Of a stretch of DNA of 8,521 nt, positions 1 through 6,586 are shown piece after piece. Origin of the DNA: Bordetella parapertussis (GTDB lineage Bacteria; Pseudomonadota; Gammaproteobacteria; Burkholderiales; Burkholderiaceae_B); the NCBI GenBank assembly GCA_943331855.1, contig CALQNE010000149.1, forward strand, positions 1 to 8,521, read 5' to 3'. Each line of letters opens with the position of its first letter. Positions within the stretch are counted from its first letter, which is position 1. The position numbers and the translations under genes are program-made. Under the pieces are notes generated by a model. The model saw only the letters and a list, made by a program, of their open reading frames with translations. It had not been told where the DNA came from and did not search any database.

Positions 1-543
1 TTAGGATGCCATTACTCGGGTCAGATTTTGTCGTATCAGAAAATGATCGGGCAACTGCAAGATGCGGGCAACACCACGACGCTTTCAAACTATCTGACGT
101 TGCTCGGTGGTGCTTGGATGTTGACCGGGATCGAAAAGTTTGCCGGTGATCAAGCGCGTAGTCGAGCCTCCAGCCCCAAGTTACAGGCGTTAAATTCTGC
201 CTTCATCAGTGCGCAGCTTGGGATGACGCATCACGCAGCAATGAACGATCGAGAACTTTGGGGTCGACTCGTTGAATCTGCCATCGGGGCGCACCTGCAT
301 AATTACAAGTCTTCGGGTGTTGAACTGCAGTACTGGCGCGAGCGCAGCGATGAGGTCGATTTTGTATTGAGTCAGGGCGATAAAGTGACGGCGATTGAGG
401 TCAAAAGTGGTCGTCATAGGGGACCCATGGCCGGCCTCAAAAAATTCACACAAAGCTACCCGGCCAGTAAGCCTCTGGTCGTTGGGACTGGCGGTATTAC
501 TATCGCTGATTTTCTGTTGAGCACGCCTGATCAGTGGTTGTAG
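1..543 (+). CDS. C-terminal part of a DUF4143-domain AAA-type ATPase (5' end outside window)
   Basis: The reading frame is open from the first base, so this is the last 180 residues of a longer protein. A TTG at base 28 could be taken as a start, but the family signature already runs through it. Residues 5-49 (YSGQILSYQKM, then a GQLQDAGNTTTL stretch and a leucine-rich helix) match the C-terminal DUF4143 region of bacterial P-loop ATPases. These are usually about 380-400 residues, with the Walker motifs in the missing N-terminal half. The end of the protein looks like a PD-(D/E)XK nuclease-type fold: Glu92 in VESAIG, Asp120 in DEVDF, then Glu133 and Lys135 in AIEVKSG. Nuclease activity is not established for this family, whose biological role is poorly known. 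The gene converges on the SGNH hydrolase gene with only 15 bases between stop codons, and no hairpin terminator is visible there. It has no evident functional link with the catabolic genes. Confidence 0.85.
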   Translation, partial: LGCHYSGQILSYQKMIGQLQDAGNTTTLSNYLTLLGGAWMLTGIEKFAGDQARSRASSPKLQALNSAFISAQLGMTHHAAMNDRELWGRLVESAIGAHLHNYKSSGVELQYWRERSDEVDFVLSQGDKVTAIEVKSGRHRGPMAGLKKFTQSYPASKPLVVGTGGITIADFLLSTPDQWL

Positions 544-558
544 TGGCGTGTCTCGATT

Positions 559-1170
559 TCATTGAATCAAGCTTTTAAGTCGTTCAGCCCAATATAAATA
601 AGCAGGCTTAGAAAGATGTAAGCCGTCCCAGGTGTACTTGGGCAAAAGCCCTTGCTCGTCATTTGCCAAACCTGAATTCAAGTCAAGCCATTGGATATTG
701 CGCGCTAGGGCAAAGGCTTGAAGCTTTTGATTCAATGACCTGACCACCTCAACGGTATTGCCGCATTGAGCGCGTGAGCACACAAGTGTTGCTTGCATCA
801 CGACAGTGATTTTATTTTTTTGTAATTCGTCGACGATCAAGGTGTATTGCTTGAACGTTTGCTCAACCGAGGCGCCTCTTAATAGGTCGTTGATGCCGAT
901 CATTAAAAATACGCTGCTCGGGCGTAATGCGACGGTGGTGTCTATTTCACTCAGAACATTGAGAGTCGTATAGCCTGCAACCCCACGATTAATGATTCGA
1001 CCAGGAGGAAAGAGTAAGTGCCAATCTCCCCAGGCAGTAATCGAGTCGCCGAGCATCATGATCTTTGGTACGACGTTAGGCTTGAGTTGAGCGCAGGCCT
1101 GGCCAGAGACGCCCATTACGCTCAGTAAAAAAATACTAAACAGGCATGCGTAAAACGATTTTGCCAACAT
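559..1170 (-). CDS. Exported SGNH/GDSL-family hydrolase (esterase/lipase type)
   Basis: This 203-residue protein has the blocks of the SGNH hydrolase superfamily: block I with nucleophile Ser43 (LGDSIT), block II Gly63 (NRGVAGYTT), block III Asn94 (IGINDLL), and block V Asp182/His185 (DGLHLS). It should hydrolyse an ester, thioester or sugar-linked acyl group. Residues 1-27 form a classic signal peptide (Lys4, a hydrophobic core FYACLFSIFLLSVMGV, and an AXA-like site ACA before Gln28), so the mature enzyme is probably periplasmic. A Cys131/Cys136 pair could form a disulfide there. The gene is last in the minus-strand operon, and its ATG lies inside the end of the MDR gene (35-base overlap), implying translational coupling. 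No strong ribosome site precedes it. A hydrolase beside a Baeyer-Villiger monooxygenase suggests it cleaves the ester product, but the export signal sits awkwardly with that. A peptidoglycan or polysaccharide deacetylase role is an alternative. Confidence 0.85.
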   Translation of the reverse strand: MLAKSFYACLFSIFLLSVMGVSGQACAQLKPNVVPKIMMLGDSITAWGDWHLLFPPGRIINRGVAGYTTLNVLSEIDTTVALRPSSVFLMIGINDLLRGASVEQTFKQYTLIVDELQKNKITVVMQATLVCSRAQCGNTVEVVRSLNQKLQAFALARNIQWLDLNSGLANDEQGLLPKYTWDGLHLSKPAYLYWAERLKSLIQ

Positions 1171-2113
1171 GCTTGTTTGTTTCCATCATTTCTTTAGCTT
1201 GGGCAAGCTGATCAAATGCGAACACATGATCGACTAACGGTTTGATACGGCCGTCTGCAATTGCGGGTAAAACTTCGGCTTTAAACTCGGGTAAAAATTC
1301 AGCGCGTTGTTCAGCCGAGCGTAATTTGTTTGACACGCCAAACAGACGTAAGCGTTTTGAATGCAGAGCCAAAAGATCAAGCTCGGCAGACAGCACGCCA
1401 TCTACGTATCCGACCATCGCAAAACGCGCTTCAAATGCCATGCAACGAATGCTCTCTGCAAACACCGAGCCACCCACTGTATCGACGACCAGGTTTGCAC
1501 CTTTTCCGCCTGTTGCTTCCATAACTGGGCCTTCAAAGCCTGAGCCGCGCAGGCACAATGCTAAGTCGAGACCATGCTCTTTTAAACGAGCCAGTTTTTC
1601 TGATGAGCCTGAAGTGCCAATTACTTTTGCACCCATTGCTTTCGCGGTTTGTAAAGCAGCAACGCCAACGCCCGATGAGACGCCGTGAATCAGCAGCCAT
1701 TCATGCGATTTTAGTTTGCCTTGAATTGACAGCATATCGTGTACAACTAAAAAAGTCAGTGGCACGCTCGCGGCTTGTTCAAAACTTAAATTAGCAGGTA
1801 CGGAGATGGCTTCAACGCTATCCATACAGGCATATTCGGCAAACGCACCACGGCAACGGCCCATGACGCGGTCGCCAATGGAGATCCCTTTGACTTCACT
1901 GCCCAGCGCGCTGACCACGCCTGCGCCTTCCATGCCGATCGCGTTAGCTTGACCGCCTTTATGCAAACCGTGACCAATCACGAACTCACCGCGATTTAGG
2001 CTGGCGGCGTGCAGGCGCACCAAAATCTGTTTGGGGCCAGGCGTGGGGATATCGATTGTGCGTTGCTCGAGCACCGTTTTGCTTTCAACGGTTTGCATCC
2101 AATATGACAGCAT
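1136..2113 (-). CDS. Zinc-independent MDR family NAD(P)H oxidoreductase, quinone-oxidoreductase type
   Basis: This 325-residue protein has the medium-chain dehydrogenase/reductase layout. An N-terminal GroES-like fold (about 1-125) carries the PGPKQILVRLHAASLNRGE and GMEGAGVV signatures. A Rossmann nucleotide-binding domain (about 126-265) carries the glycine motif HGVSSGVG at 143-150, followed by LVVDTVGG at 208-215. The Cys/His zinc ligands of alcohol dehydrogenases are absent: the position after the first strand reads SLNRGEF, as in quinone oxidoreductase and enoyl reductase members. It is therefore expected to reduce a quinone, enone or other activated double bond using NADPH, in the cytoplasm. 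The ATG at 2113 is preceded by TAAGG seven bases upstream; Met6 is a weaker alternative without a ribosome site. It lies 40 bases after the monooxygenase and overlaps the SGNH gene, so it is in the middle of a three-gene operon. It may reduce an unsaturated ketone before ring oxygenation. The substrate is unknown. Confidence 0.9.
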   Translation of the reverse strand: MLSYWMQTVESKTVLEQRTIDIPTPGPKQILVRLHAASLNRGEFVIGHGLHKGGQANAIGMEGAGVVSALGSEVKGISIGDRVMGRCRGAFAEYACMDSVEAISVPANLSFEQAASVPLTFLVVHDMLSIQGKLKSHEWLLIHGVSSGVGVAALQTAKAMGAKVIGTSGSSEKLARLKEHGLDLALCLRGSGFEGPVMEATGGKGANLVVDTVGGSVFAESIRCMAFEARFAMVGYVDGVLSAELDLLALHSKRLRLFGVSNKLRSAEQRAEFLPEFKAEVLPAIADGRIKPLVDHVFAFDQLAQAKEMMETNKHVGKIVLRMPV

Positions 2114-2120
2114 TTTGTAA

Positions 2121-2125
2121 CCTTA
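2121..2125 (-). promoter_or_regulatory. Ribosome binding site of the MDR gene
   Basis: TAAGG on the minus strand, with seven bases before the ATG at 2113. It favours this ATG over the internal Met codon five residues later. Confidence 0.55.
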
Positions 2126-2153
2126 GGCGGTTTGAATAACCGAGAGCATACAA

Positions 2154-4094
2154 CTATCTGACCTGATGGTAATCAGAAAGCTTGGCTTCATAGGTGAGTC
2201 GCCAATAATCGAGCAAGCTCCAAGGCTGATTGGTGACGATACGTCCCTTTGCATTTTTGTACCACGTCGAAACAGCGGGGTGACTCCAGGAGAGCTTGCT
2301 TAGTAGTGAATCGATTTCGTCGTTGTAGCGATCGTGTACTTCTTGTCGGCATTCGACCGAACGAATGTTTTGAGTATTGAGCGCGTGGATGAGGCCTATA
2401 AAATAACGGCTTTGACATTCTGCCAGGAAGAGGGCGCTGCCACCGTGACCAATATTAGTATTGGGACCATACATCATAAAAAAGTTTGGAAACTCAGGTG
2501 CGGTAATGCCTAAGAAAGCTCGAGGATCATCATCACCCCATTTCTCTCTGATGGTCACGCCGCCGCGACCTTGTATGTCCATGGGCCATAGCATACGACC
2601 CGCCTGAAAGCCTGTTGCCATCACCAGGATGTCAGCTTCAATGATCGTTCCATCGTCGAGTTCGACCGCGCGCGCATGAACCTGTTTGATCGCTGCAGTT
2701 TCAAGTCGAACGTTGTCACGTTTGAGCATTTTGTACCAGCCCGAATCCCCCAGCACGCGTTTACCAAAGGGTGGAAAATCAGGAACGACTTTTTGCAGTA
2801 AGTCATCTCTGCCCGCAAGCTCACGACGAATATGTTTCATCATGCTTTCGCGCAAGCGTGCATTAAAGGCACTGATAGACTCAGAGCCTCCCTTCCAGGT
2901 AGGATCAATTTTTAAGGCTTCAAATAGGCCATCACCGAAGGCCCAAAATAATTGAAAGCGATACCAAGGAGCGTAGAACGGGACATTATTCAACACCCAT
3001 TTTGTATCTTCACTGACAACGCCATCAATGTTCGGCCTGCGAACTACCCAACTACCTGAACGCTGTAAAACGGCGAGCGATGCGACTTGATCGGCAATTG
3101 CAGGCCCAACCTGCACAGCGCTGGCGCCAGTGCCAATCAGGGCAACTTTTTTATCTTTGACGACTAGGTGCTCAGGCCAGGCCGCAGTGTGGACCACTTG
3201 CCCCTCGTACTGAGACAACCCAGGCAGTTTTGGAATTGCAGGGCGGTTTAGTTGCCCGACTGCACAAATGATAGCGTTGGCTTCCTTGGTATGAGACTGT
3301 CCTGTTTTGTCTGTTGAATGCAAGCGCCAAGTCTGTGTCTCTTCGTTGAAGACGGCAGAAGAGACTTCCGTATTGAAACGCACATGCGAGCGCACCTCAT
3401 ACTTGTCTGCACAATGCTGTAGATAGGCCTGTATGGCGTCGCGTTGCGAAAAGTAGTTGGGCCAGTTGTTATTGGGTTCAAATGAAAATTGATAAAAGTG
3501 ATTCGGGGTATCGACTGCACATCCTGGGTAGCGGTTTTCGTACCACGTCCCACCCACTTCATCATTTTTTTCAAAGATGGTGTATGGGATCCCAAGCTTT
3601 TTAAGCTGGATTGCAGCGCATAAACCCGAGGCACCCGCGCCGATAATCGCAACCTCAAAGGGGTGTCGGTTAGGCTTGAATGCTTGTGCGTGTTTGGGTG
3701 GGGCCTGCGCTTCAGGTGGGTCTTCTGCATGCAACATATGCTGATCACTGACCCGTAAGCCGACTTGTTCGAGTAGCATCGGCACATAGGCTTCTGAAAC
3801 AGCTTCGCCGACCGCGGTACTCATCATTTGTTGAATGATCTGACTCGAAGGTGCGGCCATCACAGGTGTCTGTGTGGCATTGATATCTTTGAGACAGGTC
3901 GCCATGCGATCGCGAATACTAGAGGCAAGCTCGGGTGGAATTGATTCAAGATGCTCCCAAGCTCCACGCACATGTGGCGCAATTTGCTCAAGTAACGATA
4001 GGTCACCCGTTAGATGAATGAGCGCCATTGCCAAGGGCACTGGGTTCGCCCCGTCAAGGTGTGCGCGTATATCGGTCGGGGCGGTGTCAGGCAT
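2154..4094 (-). CDS. FAD/NADPH-dependent Baeyer-Villiger monooxygenase, 4-hydroxyacetophenone-monooxygenase-like
   Basis: A type I Baeyer-Villiger monooxygenase converts ketones to esters or lactones with O2 and NADPH in the cytoplasm. Counting from the ATG at 4094 (646 residues), the FAD site GAGASG is at 152-157. The motif GGTWYENRYPG with Asp195 starts at 181. The family fingerprint FxGxxxHTxxW is at 296-306, with Tyr in place of the first Phe. The NADPH site GTGASA is at 321-326 and the ATGF motif at 493-496. Arg352/Arg353 are candidates for the catalytic arginine. An N-terminal extension of about 145 residues, including the ALIHLTGDLSLL helix, is typical of the HAPMO subgroup (about 640 residues), whereas cyclohexanone-type enzymes (about 540) lack it. 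A longer form from a GTG at 4190 (678 residues) is possible, but it has no ribosome site and would run through an operator-like repeat. The ATG start has only a weak AGAA upstream. The gene heads the minus-strand operon. Family assignment is firm; the natural ketone is unknown. Confidence 0.92.
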   Translation of the reverse strand: MPDTAPTDIRAHLDGANPVPLAMALIHLTGDLSLLEQIAPHVRGAWEHLESIPPELASSIRDRMATCLKDINATQTPVMAAPSSQIIQQMMSTAVGEAVSEAYVPMLLEQVGLRVSDQHMLHAEDPPEAQAPPKHAQAFKPNRHPFEVAIIGAGASGLCAAIQLKKLGIPYTIFEKNDEVGGTWYENRYPGCAVDTPNHFYQFSFEPNNNWPNYFSQRDAIQAYLQHCADKYEVRSHVRFNTEVSSAVFNEETQTWRLHSTDKTGQSHTKEANAIICAVGQLNRPAIPKLPGLSQYEGQVVHTAAWPEHLVVKDKKVALIGTGASAVQVGPAIADQVASLAVLQRSGSWVVRRPNIDGVVSEDTKWVLNNVPFYAPWYRFQLFWAFGDGLFEALKIDPTWKGGSESISAFNARLRESMMKHIRRELAGRDDLLQKVVPDFPPFGKRVLGDSGWYKMLKRDNVRLETAAIKQVHARAVELDDGTIIEADILVMATGFQAGRMLWPMDIQGRGGVTIREKWGDDDPRAFLGITAPEFPNFFMMYGPNTNIGHGGSALFLAECQSRYFIGLIHALNTQNIRSVECRQEVHDRYNDEIDSLLSKLSWSHPAVSTWYKNAKGRIVTNQPWSLLDYWRLTYEAKLSDYHQVR

Positions 4095-4182
4095 TCGTTT
4101 TCTACAGTATTGGGCAGCATGCAGGGCATGGATCTGGATCAATTTAACAAATTTGGCGTATAGCTCTAAGAAAGACAAAAAA

Positions 4183-4213
4183 TGCGGCACCGCACCATTA
4201 TCAGGGTGTGCGG
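4183..4213. repeat. Operator-like inverted and direct repeats in the divergent promoter region
   Basis: TGCGG at 4183-4187 and CCGCA at 4190-4194 form an inverted repeat with a 2-base spacer. A third copy, TGCGG, lies at 4209-4213. CCGCAC (4190-4195) and GTGCGG (4208-4213) could also pair as a 6-bp stem with a 12-base loop. The repeat is in the 201-base gap between the divergent monooxygenase and CoA-ligase genes, where a shared regulator would be expected to bind. No convincing -35/-10 pair was found for either direction, so the regulatory role is inferred from position and symmetry only. Confidence 0.3.
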
Positions 4214-4295
4214 GATCCCTTGATATCGGTCAGGTTTAATGGAAAGATTCGTTCACGCCCATTCATCACCACGACCGTAATCTAGACGTTTTTCA

Positions 4296-5930
4296 ATGAC
4301 CAACTCGTTACTCTACTGCGATTTCATCGGCGATTTGCCTCAGGCTGCTGCTCAGCGCTGGGGTGAACGTTTGGCGGTTATCTTTGACGGACAACGCTGG
4401 ACCTATAAACAGTTTGATGAAGAAGTGACGCGACTCGCGAAGGCGCTTAGACACTTGGGTGTGCAAAAGGGTGATCGGGTGGCGCTTTGGCTCACCAACA
4501 GTGCAGAGCTTGAGTTTCTGTTATTTGCTGTGATCAAACTCGGTGCGGTTGCCGTGCCGCTGAACACGCGCTATCGCACACAAGATTTAGCTTTTACGCT
4601 AAAAAATTCTGGCAGCGTTTTGTTAGTGTCTGCTGGACAAAGTGGGCCCGTGAGCTTTGATGCAATATTGCATGACGCACTTGGCGATATCGTCGTCGAC
4701 GATCAAGGCTTGGTGCGTACAGAGCATGTTGCAAGTTTGCGTCGAATTGTCATGATGGGTGAATCGAGTATTCCGGGTGCGATGTCATGGGAATCTTTTC
4801 GTAAACTAGGATTAACGGCTGCTGTTGATTTATCGACGGTCACACTCGCCGCAAGCGATGTGGCGCTCATCGTCTATACCTCGGGCACGACGGGCAATCC
4901 TAAGGGAGTGCTTCTGAGTCATCACGGTATGCAGTTGTGTTTTGATCGTGCAGTTGTCATGCAATTAGAAGAAAGCGATATACAACTGACGTATTTGCCG
5001 CTCTTTCACGTCTATGCAATCAGCTACTCGATGATTATGTCGCTGATGTGTGGCGGGGCTCAGGTCATCATGAGCGGCTTTCAAGCGGACCAAGCACTCG
5101 AGCTTATTGCAAAGCATCGTGTCACGGTTGTTCATGGTTTTGATGCGCACTTTAATGACTTCATGCTAGCGCTGGCCCGTTCACCTTCGGATATCAGTAG
5201 TTTGCGGTTTGGCACGCTAACGGTTGGCGCTGATTCGACAATTGAGCTTGCACAGGCGGCACAAACCAAGGTCTGTCCGACCTTGTCAGGCTATGGCGTC
5301 ACCGAATTGTGGGGCGGGGTGACTATCACGCCCCAAGGCGCCAGTCTCGAGCAGCGCAGCGCAGCCAGTGGTTATCCTTTGCCCGGTGTTGAACTACGGG
5401 TCATCAATCCTGAAACAGGGCAGCCCACAGCGCTGGGCGAAGTGGGTGAAATACAGGTTCGGTCTTACAGTCGGATGATCGGATATCACAATCAGACTGA
5501 GGCTACCGCCGCTGTGTTTGATAAGGACGGGTGGTACAAAAGTGGCGATGCTGGGATCTTGCGTGAAGATGGTCACGTGCGTTTTGTCGTTCGCTTGAAG
5601 GACATGCTGAAAGTTGGCGGTGAAAATGTTTCGCCGGCTGAAATCGAAGGGCTTATCGCGACCATGCCCGGCGTCGAATATGTTGCGATCGTAGGTAAGC
5701 AAGATGCACGACTTTCAGAGGTGCCGGTTGCGTTCATGGTGACTTCGGTGCTGGGGCCTAAGCAGGCAGAGCAGGTGATTGGGCACTGCAAGGGGAAAAT
5801 TGCCAGCTTTAAGATCCCCGCTGAAGTCTATTTTGTCGATGCATTACCGATGACGCCGACCGGAAAAATTCAGAAAGAATTATTGCGTGCACGTTTGCGC
5901 GCAATGTCTCCCAACTTAAATAAAGGATAA
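4296..5930 (+). CDS. Acyl-CoA ligase/synthetase of the class I adenylate-forming (AMP-binding) superfamily
   Basis: This 544-residue cytoplasmic enzyme should activate a carboxylic acid with ATP to an acyl-AMP and then form the CoA thioester. The superfamily cores are in order: the phosphate-binding loop YTSGTTGNPKG (194-204), LPLFHVYAIS (234-243), GYGVTE (332-337), WYKSGDAG with Asp418 (413-420), the hinge region RLKDMLKVGGENVSPAEIE (433-451), and the C-terminal catalytic lysine Lys524 in PTGKIQKELL. Length and motif order match FadD- and aryl/alkyl-CoA ligase-like proteins. The motifs do not separate fatty, aromatic or terpenoid acids. A stop codon lies 18 bases upstream in frame, so ATG 4296 is the first possible start, yet no Shine-Dalgarno sequence precedes it. 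It is the first gene of the plus-strand operon and is divergent from the monooxygenase, which suggests it activates an acid released from the monooxygenase ester or lactone product. Confidence 0.93.
   Translation: MTNSLLYCDFIGDLPQAAAQRWGERLAVIFDGQRWTYKQFDEEVTRLAKALRHLGVQKGDRVALWLTNSAELEFLLFAVIKLGAVAVPLNTRYRTQDLAFTLKNSGSVLLVSAGQSGPVSFDAILHDALGDIVVDDQGLVRTEHVASLRRIVMMGESSIPGAMSWESFRKLGLTAAVDLSTVTLAASDVALIVYTSGTTGNPKGVLLSHHGMQLCFDRAVVMQLEESDIQLTYLPLFHVYAISYSMIMSLMCGGAQVIMSGFQADQALELIAKHRVTVVHGFDAHFNDFMLALARSPSDISSLRFGTLTVGADSTIELAQAAQTKVCPTLSGYGVTELWGGVTITPQGASLEQRSAASGYPLPGVELRVINPETGQPTALGEVGEIQVRSYSRMIGYHNQTEATAAVFDKDGWYKSGDAGILREDGHVRFVVRLKDMLKVGGENVSPAEIEGLIATMPGVEYVAIVGKQDARLSEVPVAFMVTSVLGPKQAEQVIGHCKGKIASFKIPAEVYFVDALPMTPTGKIQKELLRARLRAMSPNLNKG
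5922..5927 (+). promoter_or_regulatory. Ribosome binding site of the NTF2-like gene
   Basis: AAAGGA, eight bases before the ATG at 5936. It is embedded in the last codons of the CoA ligase, which ties translation of the two genes closely together. Confidence 0.65.
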
Positions 5931-5935
5931 GTGCA

Positions 5936-6514
5936 ATGGATCCGCTCACCGCAGAGAGCTTAAAACGATTATTAGACAAAGAACGCATTAAAGAAGTCTT
6001 GGTTTCATACTGTCGTGGCGTCGATCGGCGGGAGTGGGATTTAGTGCGCGAGGCCTATCACGAGGATGCCTATGACGACCACGGTGGCTACAAGGGCAAC
6101 GTGGACGGCTTTATTGAATGGTTAGAACGTCGCCATCAAACGATTGAGCAATCGATGCACTTCATCGGAAACTGCAAGATTGATTTTTTAAGTGATCGGG
6201 TAGCGATTGCTGAAACCTACTGTGTCGCGTATCAGCGTTACGGACAAGAAGCGCTCGAAACGATTAAGTTGTGGCTCGGTGACGAACCGTTGCAACCAGG
6301 TAAAAAGGTTGTGGTTGATCTTGTTTGTCGCTACATTGATCGCATGGAATTTCGAAAAGGTGCTTGGAAAATTGCGAACCGTATTGTTGTGATCGAAGAC
6401 GTTAAAGCTTCGCAGCAAATTGATCGGTTGCAGCCTATTTGGGCCTTGGCTAAGCGGGATCGCTCTGATGCCCTATGGCAGATGCTTTCTGGATCGGCTG
6501 ACGCGAAAGGCTAA
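5936..6514 (+). CDS. NTF2/SnoaL-like family protein, possible dehydratase or isomerase
   Basis: This small 192-residue protein has the SnoaL-like (NTF2 cone fold) pattern: an N-terminal helix RIKEVLVSYCRGVDRREWD (17-35), an acidic patch with HEDAYDDHGGYKG (42-54), and a strand MHFIGNCKIDF (74-84). Asp30 in GVDRR and His75 in SMHF fall where the LinA dehydrochlorinase/scytalone dehydratase group carries its Asp-His catalytic pair, by comparison with the LinA sequence from memory. The protein may therefore be an enzyme (dehydratase, isomerase or lyase). Non-catalytic binding members also exist. It follows the CoA ligase by five bases and precedes the SDR, so it is almost certainly co-transcribed and acts on an intermediate of the same route. 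The region after about residue 130 (WKIANRIVVIED, then a polar tail) is longer than a minimal NTF2 domain. The reaction is unknown. Confidence 0.8.
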   Translation: MDPLTAESLKRLLDKERIKEVLVSYCRGVDRREWDLVREAYHEDAYDDHGGYKGNVDGFIEWLERRHQTIEQSMHFIGNCKIDFLSDRVAIAETYCVAYQRYGQEALETIKLWLGDEPLQPGKKVVVDLVCRYIDRMEFRKGAWKIANRIVVIEDVKASQQIDRLQPIWALAKRDRSDALWQMLSGSADAKG

Positions 6515-6575
6515 TATTCTGTACCATCTTATACGTTCAAGAATGTACATATTTAAAAAAGAAGTTCAAACAACC

Positions 6576-6580
6576 AGGAG
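6576..6580 (+). promoter_or_regulatory. Ribosome binding site that fixes the GTG start of the SDR gene
   Basis: AGGAG with six bases before GTG at 6587. It is the strongest Shine-Dalgarno site in the window and justifies the non-ATG start. Confidence 0.7.
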
Positions 6581-6586
6581 AGATCA

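Noticed and set aside
28..30. TTG as a start codon of the first gene
   Set aside because: The family-typical YSGQ segment precedes it in the same frame and no ribosome site is present, so the gene simply continues beyond the window edge.
544..558. Terminator between the convergent ATPase and hydrolase genes
   Set aside because: Only 15 bases separate the stops and no stable hairpin or T-run is visible. A short GATT/AATC pairing nearby is too weak.
1242..1688. Open frame of 148 codons on the plus strand inside the MDR gene
   Set aside because: Antisense to a well-matched enzyme. The translation is rich in Arg, Ser, Pro and Ala with no family signature and no ribosome site.
3248..3787. Open frame of 179 codons on the minus strand within the monooxygenase gene
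   Set aside because: A shifted frame of the same strand inside a gene with intact FAD and NADPH motifs. The product is low-complexity and resembles no family.
4220..4248. TTGATA with AAAGAT 17 bases later as a sigma-70 promoter for the CoA ligase operon
   Set aside because: The -35 match is good but the -10 matches only three of six positions, so it is not distinguishable from chance.
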